From assembly GCA_000320545.1 (NCBI GenBank), contig ADNK01003184.1, positions 1 to 27,687 of the forward strand: a stretch of DNA of 27,687 bases, given 5' to 3'. This stretch comes from Bigelowiella natans CCMP2755 (taxonomy: Eukaryota > Cercozoa > Chlorarachniophyceae). The notes under the pieces were generated by a model. That model was not told where the DNA came from. It saw only the letters and a list, made by a program, of their open reading frames with translations, and searched no databases. How positions within the stretch are numbered: position 1 is the first letter of the stretch; each line of letters begins with the position of its first letter. Made by a program: the position numbers and the translations under genes. Positions 1 to 10,876 of the stretch are shown here, one piece after another.

Positions 1-61
1 TCATCATCATCTATTATCATCACCACCATTATCGCGATAATCATCGCATTGAAACCCGCAG

Positions 62-134
62 CAATGCCGAGAAGAAAGAGCTTTTGCTCCCCACGCTGAT
101 ATGTGCTACGTTCGAAAACAAAGCCAACGAGTAG
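62..134 (+). CDS. possible 3'-terminal exon, unidentified gene (partial)
   Basis: An acceptor-like CCCGCAG ends at base 61. It is followed by an open frame of 23 codons containing the string AEKKELLLP and ending at TAG 132-134. The composition looks coding (charged then hydrophobic, no repeats), and the 5' part of the gene would lie outside the window. The same frame is also open upstream to base 3, so the acceptor is not certain. No family is recognised. It could equally be chance open sequence. Confidence 0.2.
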
Positions 135-300
135 TGGGAGGGCGAGCGGACAGCGGCGCGCGTGTTGTATTCGGCTGGGAAGCGAGACACGTGTTGTTCC
201 ATAGCGTCTAAATCCTGAGAGTAGAGAGATCGTAGACTCCTAGATCATGTTCGTATAAAGTCGCCTTCGGATGATATTCTCGCCGCCACATCACACTTGT

Positions 301-318
301 CCCCCCCCCCCCCCCCCC
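301..318. repeat. poly-C tract (18 C)
   Basis: Eighteen consecutive C residues directly before GTAG; possibly the pyrimidine tract of an intron. Similar C-rich tracts occur at 4381-4400 (before an acceptor of the TPR gene) and 21117-21131 (within the last-but-two intron of the beta-lactamase-like gene). Confidence 0.95.
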
Positions 319-322
319 GTAG

Positions 323-616
323 GAGCTGATGGGGGGCGAAATGAACGGGAAACTACTGGGGCAGTACCTCGAGGCCAAGCTGCAGCTCCTAGCCAAAAAA
401 GAACAAGCTGAACACAAAAGCTCGAGAGGAGGAGGAGTAAAGGGGAGGGTGAGGAGTACCGACTTCAGCGATTCCAAGAAGAAAACTCACCACCCCCCCC
501 AGAAAAAAGAACAACCGCAGCAGCAACTAGACTTTACAAAGCTGATGCACCGATTCCCAATGGCTCTGTGGGAAAAGGCGGTTTCCTTCTACACACACGC
601 GGCGCCGCCGTCGTGA
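323..616 (+). CDS. possible terminal exon or small ORF, unidentified
   Basis: A run of 18 C followed by GTAG (ending at 322) makes a plausible polypyrimidine tract plus acceptor. An open frame then runs from GAG at 323 to TGA at 614-616, with internal ATGs at 329 and 341. The peptide is hydrophilic: a leucine-rich helix-like start (KLLGQYLEAKLQLLAKKEQ), a basic middle with KKK and QKKEQPQQQ, and a short C-terminal tail. No domain is recognised. It may be the last exon of a plus-strand gene whose earlier exons are outside or unrecognised, or a chance ORF. Confidence 0.3.
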   Translation, partial: ELMGGEMNGKLLGQYLEAKLQLLAKKEQAEHKSSRGGGVKGRVRSTDFSDSKKKTHHPPQKKEQPQQQLDFTKLMHRFPMALWEKAVSFYTHAAPPS

Positions 617-1320
617 GCATCAATCGTAGCAGACTAGCAGAGTCGCCGATTATGATGTGCATGCATGCGGCCCGGTATGGATCGAGGGAATGCGAGCAAC
701 GCTCTAAGAATCTCTGTAGACCTAATCATTGCTACGCTACACTCAACTAGCGCGTAGTAGGTACATTGTGCAGTATGTGCGTAATTCAAACAATATGCGC
801 AAGCTAGCTGTCGTCCGCAAATCGGTGCACGTGCATGATCGATCGACATAGCTGCTTGTTCATGTCTTACAAATAGTTCTTTGCTACATATACATGTACA
901 TACATACATCCATACATACTTATATATTATTCATGGAGGTGCAGCGCTCGTATCTGTAGCTAGCTAGGTATATACCAATGCAATGATATTCTGCGCGCTT
1001 CGATTCGCTATCGCTAATACATGATAATATCATCATGCATGCTAGCATGATGTAACGACAACAGAAATGACATTAAAAGACCTTCGATCGACTGCGAAAT
1101 AGGTTGCACATTGTTAATCTAGAAAAGCTACCAGTGGCAAGAAATGATTTGCAGCTAAGGGCGCAGAAGAGAATCGCATCAATAACTGAAGAGCACCTCG
1201 ACTAGAAGCCACATGAGGATGCCCCAGCACGCGGGTGCTATGTATATACAAGCCCCACTGCAAAATTTGGGAAGAGTCTTCGAGCCTTGCTTGCGCGCGG
1301 CTCAACAAATCTCCTGGCAA
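617..1320. other. intergenic stretch, no gene seen
   Basis: This stretch lies 3' of the transglutaminase-like gene (minus) and of the possible exon ending at 616. It is AT-leaning and holds short palindromic words (GCATGCATGC near 660 and 1035, AGCTAGCTAG near 958-967). ORFs here are short and overlap on both strands without coding character. No RNA gene is recognised. Confidence 0.6.
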
Positions 1321-1609
1321 TCAGCACTTCGAGCACGTCTCCGCGTAGTAAGCTGTGCGGTCAACCCCGGGAATGGCCTCGTTTTCAGGATCCCAAGCCA
1401 TCGGGTACACGACGCCGCTGCTTCGGTCGAATTGCGCGGCATATACCGGCGTGTCGTTCGGGACGGGAAAGTGATCCTTGTTGCAAAACCATTTGTCGCA
1501 TGGGTTGTCTAAGGTCTCGCCCTGGCCAGCAGGCTTCGCCTCGATGAACGCCCAGCCTTTCTCAGCGCCGCGCCAGGCCTGTTAGTCGTCATTGCAACCC
1601 GTGTGTGAA

Positions 1610-1652
<43 letters not shown>

Positions 1653-1712
1653 CTGTGCGTGTGTTGTATACAGTGTGGATTGTCCGAGTTAGAGAGAGAG
1701 AAGAGAGAGAGA

Positions 1713-1766
<54 letters not shown>

Positions 1767-2522
1767 CGCATACACGAACAAACCATTACTAACTACGACA
1801 ATTCTCCATCAGTGCTCGCCGCTCACCTCGATCCAGTTATGGTTGCCATTTTCCGTCTTGTTATGCCAAGCGGGGGTCCCCACCACGCGCGCAGGAACGC
1901 CGACCGCCCTGAGAGCGTCAACCAGCATCACGGACACTCCCGTGCATGAGGCATACCCGAAGGCAATCACGCTCATGGGGTCGTAAATCAGCGGCGTCTG
2001 GGACGACTTGAAGTAGATCTTCTGCTTGGAGAGCGCCGTCCACACCGAGCCGAACGATGCGTCGCCGTAGCCGTTTACTGCGCCGATCGCGTCGTCGAAG
2101 CTTGCCGCCTTGTTTTGCTGATGGAGTTAGGTGAAACCTCGTTAGTAAAAGAGAAATAGCCCTGTCTCGGGGCGATGTGCGTAGTAATGATAAATGCGTG
2201 TGAGAGGTGTTCTTGAATAATATTTTTGGAGTTGTCCCATCAACGTTTTTTTGGTGAAACGACCCACCCGCAAGATGGGAAACAGCGCCTCGGCAAGGAG
2301 GGCGCGCGCATTGGTCCGACCCTCGTTCAGATTCGCGTAGGGAACCACGAAGTTGTTGAAGATATCTTTGGGGACGAGCTGAGCCCATGGCGTCACTGTG
2401 GTGTTGATTCGTGCATCGAGCGACATGTTCACTGCGACCGATGCCACGCCCATGTTCAGGCTGCAGCATACGCAAGTATACACGCGCATCATAGTTAAGT
2501 TTAGTTTAGGCTACATGTACAA

Positions 2523-2563
<41 letters not shown>

Positions 2564-2863
2564 ATATCTGCCCAACAGCAGGCGTGATCATTGCATGATG
2601 ATGTTTTTGTACTACCCGTCGACCCCTCCCGGTTCTCCGAACAGTGTGACGATGTTCTCTTTATCGAACGGCGGGAGATTCTCCTTCAGAAAGCTCGTGG
2701 TCTCTTGCACAGCAAGCTCGTAAGCCTGGCATACGACCGACGTTCCATTACTCGCCGGCCATGGTACGAAACCTGCCGGGCATGCCCCGCCTTTGGGAGC
2801 AAAGAGAGAGGACGTTGAAACCGCCAAAGGCAGCACCAACAAGAATTCAATCAGAAAGGCCAT
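1321..2863 (-). CDS. secreted transglutaminase-like cysteine protein (4 exons, 329 aa)
   Basis: Four exons join in phase: 2616-2863, 2268-2460, 1827-2117, 1321-1578, giving 990 nt and 329 residues. The start has a clear signal peptide (MAFLIEFLLVLPLAV...). Exon 2 carries the PWAQLVP ... NFVVPYANLNE region seen N-terminal to the core in the bacterial and protist secreted Transglut_core (PF01841) family. Exon 3 carries the core: GYASCTG with the likely nucleophile Cys205, then VGVPARVVGTPAW and GNHNWIE with His240. The family uses a Cys-His-Asp triad to cleave or cross-link amide bonds; whether this one is a protease, a cross-linker or inactive cannot be told. Exon 4 reads WAFIEA ... NPCDKWFC ... 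YPMAWDP ... TCSKC and is cysteine-rich, suiting an extracellular protein. Introns are GT-AG of 155, 150 and 248 bp; the first and last carry GT and GA microsatellites. Divergent from the TPR gene. Confidence 0.85.
1613..1766. repeat. compound (GT)n / (GA)n microsatellite in intron 3 of gene A
   Basis: (GT)n at 1613-1651 and imperfect (GA)n at 1691-1766, both inside the intron 1579-1826 of the transglutaminase-like gene. ORFs predicted here on both strands are repeat artefacts. Confidence 0.95.
2524..2562. repeat. (TG)n microsatellite in intron 1 of gene A
   Basis: About 19 TG units inside the intron 2461-2615 of the transglutaminase-like gene. Confidence 0.95.
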
Positions 2864-3254
2864 TGGTGGGGTTGAATCTGAACAGTTTCCGCTTTCTTGT
2901 TTGAATGGTAGGTGGTAGGATGGCTGGATGGGACGGGGGGGGAGATTCGAGGAATTTGGTGAGCTGTCGCGGGCTCCCCCGTCAGTATCGGATCAACAGC
3001 GGTCTGTCCGTTACTACCGGATAATCCCACCCAAAATGATCTCTAAAAATCTCTTAAAAACTCGAAAAAAACTCGGTGTCTCTCCGGTGCTCCAATTGTA
3101 TGCTTTTGTGTATCAGCTTCTAGAGGGGGAGGGAGGGAGTATGCAGCCGGTGGAATTGCAACTGTTCCTGATGTCTGAGAAATTGTTCGTATTTAAGTTC
3201 TTCCCAAAACTTTCCAGATACGACTGGATCATCCCCTCCTGAGCCGCGAGGAGC
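2864..3254. promoter_or_regulatory. divergent intergenic region between genes A and B
   Basis: 391 bp between the start codons of the transglutaminase-like gene (minus) and the TPR gene (plus); it must hold both 5' ends. No TATA box or other named element is evident. An ORF on the minus strand (3120-3308) resembles a leucine-rich leader only because it is antisense to GAG codons at the start of gene B. Confidence 0.5.
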
Positions 3255-6200
3255 ATGCTCGGCGAGGATGTAGAGGAGGAGGAGGAGGATCAGGGGACAA
3301 AGTCTCACGATCCAACGAGTGGAAGTGGCGGAGATGCAAGATTCAGTTCAAAAGCCTCCAATAATACAACAAATAAAAGTCCCGAAAGTGCCGAAAGCTT
3401 GGGAGAGAATACTAATGGAAATAGCTGGAAGTCATTTGATTCGGCGATCACGCTGATCCTGGCCAACTACCATAACAACCCGGACGAGCTGGGAGCGGTA
3501 GACGATTTCCAACAGGAAACGGACGCCTTGCTCCTGAGATACACACAGGCCTCTCAGATCGACCTGCTCACTCGTGCTATGAAGATAGAGACCTCGCGTT
3601 TCGCGGGAGATCCTCGAATGAAGCTGGCGTCGCTCCTCCTCTCCAGATGCGGGAAGTTGAAAGGAAGAGTCGGTAAGCCCTCCCTGCCCCTCTTCGAACG
3701 ATACCAATCCTCTTATTCGACTGAATATCTCTCTGGCATGTGATGGTAAATTACATGCATATGGCCTTCTCGTCATCCCGCTCGGCCTTGTATCAGGCGA
3801 ATCGAAGGAGAGCGTATCGATGTTAAAGGCCGCTCTCAAATGCGGCCTTGACCCGGAGTACGGCTTCGACCCCGACAGCATGTATATTGCAGAGACGTTC
3901 CATGCGCTGGGCATCCAGCATGGAGCGAATGGAGACCACAATTTGAAGGTAGGATGCTGGCAAGAAGCAGCTCGATGCATCGAAAACAAAATGCCGGCGC
4001 GAGCATGCTTAGTCCGAGAAACCATTAGTGACTAGAATAACGATCTCTTACTCTACAAGGCGTTTCATCGCGAATCTCATGCTCAGAGTCATCATGAACA
4101 GTGATTGCAAGCACATGACGCCTTCTCCTCCCCCCCCTTAAATAGGTGGAGTTTGTTTCGAAGGCAGCCAAGATATACGAGAAATGCGGCCATCGCTTTG
4201 ACCTCATCGGGGCAAAGAAGGACATTGCGAATGCGTTGGGATCCCTAGGGTGCGTGTGTAGCTAGTCACTGCTGCTATTGGTTTCCCCATCTCTTCTCAC
4301 AATCTTCCCCTCACTATGATTATTTTTCAGTTAGACATGTATCTTCGAACGGTCGTATACAATATATGATTGCAATCCTCTCCCCCCCCCCACCCCCCCA
4401 CACACATGTCACTCCCACATCCTTTCTAATCTAGGGATATGAAGCAAAAGCAGATCATTCTTGAAGAGGCTCTTAGTAGTTTAGTGGACAAAAGCGATGA
4501 TGGTGGTAGCAAACCCGGCGAGAACAACGAGGAGGATGGCAGCAGCGAAGGAGAACCTAAAGCGGCCGAAAACGATCTCAAGGCTCGTCTTCTCTGCGAT
4601 TTGTCCAGTGTATTACAGAATCCAGAGGAGCGGAGAAAGGCGCTAGAGCAGAGCGTTGAGTTGCAGAAGGAGCTCGGCCAGCAAGCCGATCCTTTCCTCC
4701 TGGTGAACACACTAGTTCATGCGCGCAGCGCAGCGAAGCAAAACAAAGTCATCCTCCGTCCCGAGCGGTAGTAGCGGGTAGTAGTCGTCTTCGTGTCCTC
4801 AATGCGAGGGGCAGGTTGACATCGCCCACAGCAGCTCATCGCCGTCCTTGGGGAAAATGGGGAAAATGTGAGAACCACACCGTTACTATCACCGTTGTTA
4901 CTTCCTCCTCCTCCTCCTCCTCCTCGTTCTCAGGCTCTCTTGGCGTGGCCCACGCTATCCTCGGCAACCAGAACCAGCGCGTACAGTTATTGCAGGAGGC
5001 TTTGGAGCTGCACACGAAGATCCAGCGCAAGGGCGACACGCTGCAAGTTGCAATCCTCCTATCGAACCTTGGTTGTATTTGGAAGCTCATAGGAAGACTT
5101 TGAGGAGGAGGAGGAGGAGGAGGAGGAGGAGGGGTGGGGGGGTGGGGGGGGGGTAGATCTTTGAATCCGAGGATGTACTCTTTCAATCTCTCTCCTCTCT
5201 CTTTTGGCGCCCGCTCTATACTTTCTCTATTTCTACTCAGCTAATGGCTGCCATGCAGAGATCGCCTATCTCTATCTTTTGCACTCACTATCTATCTATC
5301 TATCTATCTATCATCGTCATCGTCATCGTCATCGTGGTCGAAAACAGCATCATCATCACCAGCAACGACAACAACAAACAACAACCAACGCAGGAAACGC
5401 GTATCGGGATCAAGGCGACTTCAAGGAATCCGTGCGCGTGCTGGGGGAAGCTCTGCGGATAAAGGAGGCGATATACGGCGAGGCCCACTACGAGCTGTCT
5501 TCGACATGCTCTAACCTGGCGCTCTCCCTGGGACGGCTCGGTGAGAAGGAGAAGAAGCTACAGCTCATGCAGCGCTCGTTTGACCTGGCAGAGGCCCAAT
5601 ACGGATCGCGGCATTCGGTCATGGCCTACCACAGTTTCCACCTAGCAGCGGCGTTGAGAGAAACAGGTAGTTAGTTCTGCTCGCCACCCGTTGGTGGGAT
5701 TTCGTTGGAACGCGAGCACGCACTCGGGGGGCGGGGGCAGGCGGTTGCTTTCCTTGCCGAGATGTATGGCAATCGATTGGCGTGAGTTTTCTATCGGATT
5801 CGGTCGGTGGAAGCGCCTTCATTTGTTGCTAGTATTGCGTGCTGTTGGATGTGACGGGGAAGGGAAACGGTGTGGACCGAACCTTTGCATTCGTGCATCT
5901 ACACATTCTAATGAAAACGCTATCTACCCGTCCGCACACTTGTGCACGGGTTATTTGTAGGCTATTCAGAGAAGGCGCTCCCCCATTTAGAAGTCGCCAT
6001 GGCCCTCGAAGAAGACAAAGCTACTGCCTCAGCGGCATCATTTCCGACTAGGCTCTTAGAGATCATCGAGGACATGGCTTTTTGCCAGCTGGATCTTGGG
6101 CGCTACAAAGAGGCGAGGGAACTTTTCTCAAATGGGGCGCTCAAGATCGAAGCGATGCAACGTCAGGCCAAACTGAAGAAATGGCAGCTAGAGTGGCTCG

Positions 6201-6289
6201 CACAGTTCCACCACAACATAAGGGGGGCTGAAACGAAGGCAGCAAAGGCTGGTGAAAGTGCTGACGAAAGCAGCACCGTTAACAAGTGA
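3255..6289 (+). CDS. TPR-repeat protein, kinesin-light-chain-like (7 exons, ~565 aa)
   Basis: Exons: 3255-3672, 3797-3948, 4146-4249, 4435-~4714, 4934-5071, 5394-5666, 5961-6289. The start has an acidic, disordered head (GEDVEEEEEDQ, then Ser/Asn-rich). It is followed by helical TPR units with the usual Leu/Gly/Ala/Tyr spacing: TFHALGIQHG; LGSLGDMKQKQIILEEAL; SLGVAHAILGN...LLQEALELHTKI; LSNLGNAYRDQGDFKESVRVLGEALRIKE; CSNLALSLGRLGEKEKKL; MAFCQLDLGRYKEARELF. Tandem TPRs of this type scaffold protein-protein contacts; no enzyme domain is visible. Five of the six joins are clean GT-AG in phase. The fourth (about 4714 to 4934) is one base out of frame with any good GT donor, while the TPR register wants the junction exactly there. 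That points to a base error, a non-canonical splice or a real frameshift. The reading continues to TGA 6287-6289. Converges with gene S. Confidence 0.8.
5102..5154. repeat. (GGA)n then G-rich tract in intron 5 of gene B
   Basis: GAG trinucleotide run at 5102-5132 followed by G8-9 blocks, within the intron 5072-5393. The G-rich strand could fold as a G-quadruplex; this is inference only. Confidence 0.9.
5287..5336. repeat. (CTAT)n and (CATCGT)n microsatellites in intron 5 of gene B
   Basis: A CTAT run is followed by CATCGT repeats, both inside the same intron of the TPR gene. Continuous ORFs across them are repeat artefacts. Confidence 0.9.
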
Positions 6290-7079
6290 TACTACCATCA
6301 CCAAGAAGAGTGCTTCGGGAAGGCGAAATATGTTTGAAACCTGAGCGGTGCAGTGCTATTCTTATAGTACACACGGTTATTTGTTGACTCGTGTCAGTTG
6401 GCATAGAAACGAGCCTATTGGCAATGTCGTGGTGCGAAGCTTTATGTATACAATGCGAAAAATGAATCATCCAAATGAAAAATACTACGATACTTTGGAT
6501 GATAGAAGCTAGATGGCCCTGTTCGTGCGCAAGAATACAAAAGTCCCATGTTGGATATGACCCGAGCTCATAGCGTGAAAGCAGGGCATGCGTGCCTTAA
6601 ATGCATCAGGTGCACATCTTTGCGCTTATTCAGCAACGCTAATTATGACATTAACATGATAAAATAAAGTCAGCGGCAAGATACCGCCTATCGCTTAGAT
6701 ATTACTCGTTTGGTGTGTGACTAATAATGGAATAGTGTCCTTAGGTTTGCGCGCTTGCTCGCACGTTTCCCTTTAGCCTCACCATGTGTTCTAGCAACTA
6801 GGAAATAATAAAAAGCTAAAACACTTCTAGACTACGCTGCACACACGCACATGCGCACAGCATAGCAGTTTTTTGCTGGCAATGCCTATTCCATATGCCT
6901 ACTAACTATGTATAATGCACTGAGTCCCATGTCAAAACCAAGATTTGTATGCGTAAAATGAACAGATTTCTCATGCGATTAATTCTAGCACGTGCTTCCT
7001 TGCACCATCAGCATTGGCCAAGCATGTAGCACTAGCACGTATAACTTACAATATGTTATATAAGTGGGTATTATCATTT
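6290..7079. other. convergent 3' intergenic region between genes B and S
   Basis: 790 bp between the stop codons of the TPR gene (plus) and the SVIP-like gene (minus). An AATAAA at 6663-6668 on the plus strand could be a polyadenylation signal for gene B, though 374 bp downstream is far. No gene, RNA or long repeat is recognised. Confidence 0.5.
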
Positions 7080-7651
7080 TCAGGCTCGTGTTTGAAAGGT
7101 TGCGGATTGAGGGCCGATGTTTTCATTTCGTCGGGCAGATCCACTATCTTTTGATGGTCGACTGATGACGCCATTCTGTATTTGTTTACTGTTCTTTGCC
7201 GCTTTCGCCTTGGTTACCTTGTCGAGTTTTTTGTAGGTTTCCTAACGATATTTTGTCGCTATATGAGATGGTTTAGAGAGGCTACTAAGGGTTGGGAACC
7301 CACAATGCTATTACATGTAGGCGATAAGACAGCACCAAGTTTGATAATTACCCAATTGTCTTTGGCCTTTGACTTCGTGCTCTTTGCGCCCCTATTTTTC
7401 TGCTTGGCTAACTTCTTCTCCATTGCTTCTGCTCTTTTCCTCCTCTCCTCCTCAGTGGAAGCGCTTCGCACTGGACCTCTTGAGCTGCTGGTAGCCCGCA
7501 CAACTACGATGGAGGTTCATTCAGACTGAAAACAAAGAGATGAAACCAGCAAGAGCGTAGAACTTGTTCGACCTTTGGGGATCTGGTTAGGATCCCTGTT
7601 CGATGTTCCAAGCGCCTGGCCTCCGCCTCTGCTCCCCTGTTTGTTCCCCAT
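7080..7651 (-). CDS. small SVIP-like p97/VCP-interacting protein, putative (3 exons, 108 aa)
   Basis: Exons 7573-7651, 7352-7503 and 7080-7175 join in phase to 108 residues. The N-terminus MGNKQGSRGGG fits an N-myristoylation site (Gly2). Exon 2 holds a charged helix, EEERRKRAEAMEKKLAKQK followed by NRG. It lines up with the p97-interacting (VIM) helix of SVIP: an Arg, five residues, Ala-Met where SVIP has Ala-Ala, two residues, then Lys, followed by the conserved RG. SVIP is a small myristoylated ER-membrane inhibitor of ER-associated degradation that binds p97/VCP. The C-terminal 31 residues are basic, polar and unrecognised. Introns are 69 and 176 bp, GT-AG; the acceptor of exon 2 (ATCGTAG) is chosen because it alone keeps phase. 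The N-terminal glycine and helix are seen; the family assignment is inference from a short motif. It could be an unrelated basic coiled-coil protein. Confidence 0.45.
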
Positions 7652-7766
7652 GGTCTACTTCCTTTCGTACTACCTGCGAATTCATCGATTCTCAGATCTT
7701 ACAGCAAATAGTAAGGAACATCGATCCCAACCCCAGCCCGAGCACAATATATGATGGAACCCACAG

Positions 7767-8107
7767 GTAGATGTGAAATTCTTCGGGATGCTAAAGGCTG
7801 GAACCCCAATCACGGGCGTGATTAGAAAGCTGTTCCAACACAGGAGGGGGCAATTCAACCTTGAATGCAGTGACGTCTTTTTGGTCCTTATCGGCAATTC
7901 CGAGCGGAAAGATCAACTGTCGCAGGTATAAAACCGCCTTATGATTGGCCTAAACACTCCATTCACCTCGGAGACAACTATAATTGGATGTCGCAGGACC
8001 ACAATCCCCATATTTATCTAGTCGTACTCCACGGCCTCCGCCAGCAGTTTGCGCGAAATTTCTCCCTTTGCAGCAGAGGATTTTCCGAGATTTTCGGCAG
8101 CGACTAG
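7767..8107 (+). CDS. possible two-exon gene fragment, unidentified
   Basis: An acceptor-like CCCACAG precedes an open 53-codon exon (7767-7925; contains KFFGMLKAGTPITGV and FLVLIGNSERKD). It is joined in phase by a 71-bp GT-AG intron to a second exon (7997-8107; contains HIYLVVLHGL) ending in TAG 8105-8107. The 5' part is not found; a different frame starting at ATG 7650 is also possible. No family is recognised. It sits between the start of the SVIP-like gene and the start of gene D, so it could also be leader sequence without coding function. Confidence 0.3.
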
Positions 8108-8268
8108 AACAAACTGTTGGGAAAAATGGAAGTGAATGGAAGGGGATTTGACGATTGCGTCGTGTTTTTGTACGTTGTCGCAGGTTAGAATGGTATTGTT
8201 CGCTTGTGCAAGAAAATCCTCCCGAAGAGAAAGAGTCGGCGTGCTCTTAGGACGAAGGACAAACGATC

Positions 8269-9378
8269 ATGGCCGCGCCCCCCCCGTGCTGCCAGGGTGC
8301 CGCTGCAGCTGAGGCTGCCGCCGACACATTATTTTAGTTTCAGATTTCTGTTTTATTATGATTTGATTGCAATCTCACTCCCTCCCTCGCTCCCCCCCTC
8401 CTCCTCGTCGCCGTCTCGTTGTTCAGGAACGAAAGAGCTCCTCGTGGACTTCGATGAGACAAAGCGAACCAAAATCACCAGGGGCAAGAAACGAGGCACG
8501 CACGAGCGACAAAAGGTATCACCTTGGCGAAAAAGACACTTCAGTCAGATGCCTCTGCATGAATCGCTATCGCTCAGAGCTCTTTCCTACCACTTTCATC
8601 AATCAACCCCCAGATTCTGGACATTCTCGCGGCCGCCAAGGTGTGCACGGTTAGCTATTTACACAACGGTACGTTAGTTTTCCACACTGATTTCCGACGC
8701 TACACAGTCTTCATGCCTCAAATATTTCATTTCTAGGCGAAGAATTGCGAGTGGTCCCCCAGCTATTCGGCGTGTAATACATCCATCAAACCATCCGTAG
8801 AAGCCCCCAATCCACACATAACGCGCTTTCGTACGGTGCGGTGACGTTTTGACGATAAACAGGCACGAGGGATGGCTTTACTTGCACGGTAGCGTCTCCT
8901 CGACGATGTTCAAGAACCACCGGCAAGATAAACAGGCTGAAGGCCAAAGTACTGATGCTGAAGCGGGTTGTCTGTGCACACCATCAAACCTATGACTACC
9001 GTCATGAGGAATTAAACCAATATTGAATGAAATGCGATATTTATCATGCGTGTTCTTCGTATAATCAAACCGCAATAAATCGCCGAGAGTCTCTCGCTAG
9101 CAGACGAGGTGCCAGGCCAGCGTAGTACCCGGTCGTTGTGATCAAATGCTTTGTGTGCAGGAGCTGTTGTCAAAACGAAGATGGCCATAAGTGCTACGCT
9201 CATTGATGGGGTTGATAACTATCTTATGAGCTAGGAATCGATAGGAAGTGCATGCCGAGTCGAATAATAGCACGCCGATGAGATTGCAAGCAAGCCTGTC
9301 ACCCTCTTCCTCATCGCTTTTCCCCATCCCGTGCATGCACACGTATTGTGATAGTATCGAGGCTATATATTGTTTCAA

Positions 9379-9421
<43 letters not shown>

Positions 9422-10476
9422 ATCCATTAGTTGGTGTTGGCACGGGCGCACATGCACAACTCAGTCAACTACAGATCGGTCCTTGAGAGTGATAGAATGC
9501 TACGACGATGCTTGCGATGATGATGGAATGATGAAATGATAACATGGTATCTCTCCTGATGCTACATCTGCGCTGCTACTGCTGCCATAGGTGGTCATAT
9601 TCGCCGACACTGTACACGTCATCACCGACAAAGAAGAGAAGGACAAGGTGATGCAACAACGCACACGCACGCTCCCCGGAGCGAGCGTTTTTGAATGTAC
9701 TGTGAGCTGTGCCCGGAAGGGCTTTTGCCCGCGCTCTTACGTGTAGCCGTTTCCAATCACGACATCAACAACAACTTACATGAACCTACTACTCGCTTTT
9801 AAAGGGATTGCGCATCATCACCGAACATGTACTCAAGGGCCGCTGGTGAGATGTGCGCCGTTTCTTGTGTTCCAATGGGCAAATAGTAAATAGCTTAGAA
9901 TGCCAAGATAGACACAGTCTGCCACCACCACCACCACCACCATCAACGCCTTCTTTGTTTTCTCGCACCGGCCCTGCGTTTGATGTGGCGACTAAACATC
10001 GTTGGTTTTCGTAGGGATGACCCTGATGCGAGGAACCCAAATAAAGCGGAAAGAGACTCCACGGTGTTGATCTTCACTATCATTGCTGTTACTGCTATTA
10101 TTATTATTATTATTATTATTACTACTACTACTAGTACTAGTACTATCATTCTTACCATTCGCGTCAGCTTCTTCTAGGCAGGTTGTGTCAGGTTGAAATT
10201 GTTTGAGATGTGGTATCCTGCTCCCCCTTCCCCTTTCTACACCTTGTCATCATCATCATCGCAGTCATCGTCGTCTTTATCGTCGTGTTGCACTGGTAGG
10301 CCGTTGTGAAAATAAAACTATCGGAGTGCTCTGCAAAGATCCGCACCGTAATAGCGACTGATTTGCATCGTCGTAGTCAGGGAGGAGCAAACACATCGGC
10401 GTCGATACGACAATAGTTGTCTGAACATGCACCCCTGAAGGAAGCTGAAAATATGATATTATATTAATATGTATAA

Positions 10477-10527
<51 letters not shown>

Positions 10528-10837
10528 TCATCCGAAATTGCTTCTTCCATATCCCTGACGTGTATATGTATGTGATAGTGGTGGTGCTTCTCCTGTGACG
10601 GCAGTGCGACTGTTGGATGTGTCATGCTCAAACGAGCTGATTTGCACCTTCCTTCAGGGCGGCCCGAATGACGATAAAGACGATATGAAAAATGCGTGCT
10701 GGTAGGTTCCCTCTCCCTCCTCACCGCCAGGCAGTCATTTTGGCATTCGTGAATCACAGATTGCTACGAACGCCACGACAAAACCGTGCAAGGATGTATG
10801 AACGCGCGCACCCGCACGCGTTTATGAATGCTTTTCG

Positions 10838-10876
<39 letters not shown>

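Noticed and set aside
1589-1949. ORFs of alternating Cys-Val, His-Thr or Arg-Glu
   Set aside because: Translations of GT and GA microsatellites inside an intron of gene A.
3432-4025. 197-residue minus-strand ORF
   Set aside because: Antisense to TPR exons 1-2 and the intron between; no domain, while the plus strand reads in TPR register.
7767-7830. String GTGAAATTCTT resembling a conserved 18S rRNA segment
   Set aside because: Similarity is limited to about 11 bases; flanking sequence does not follow 18S rRNA.
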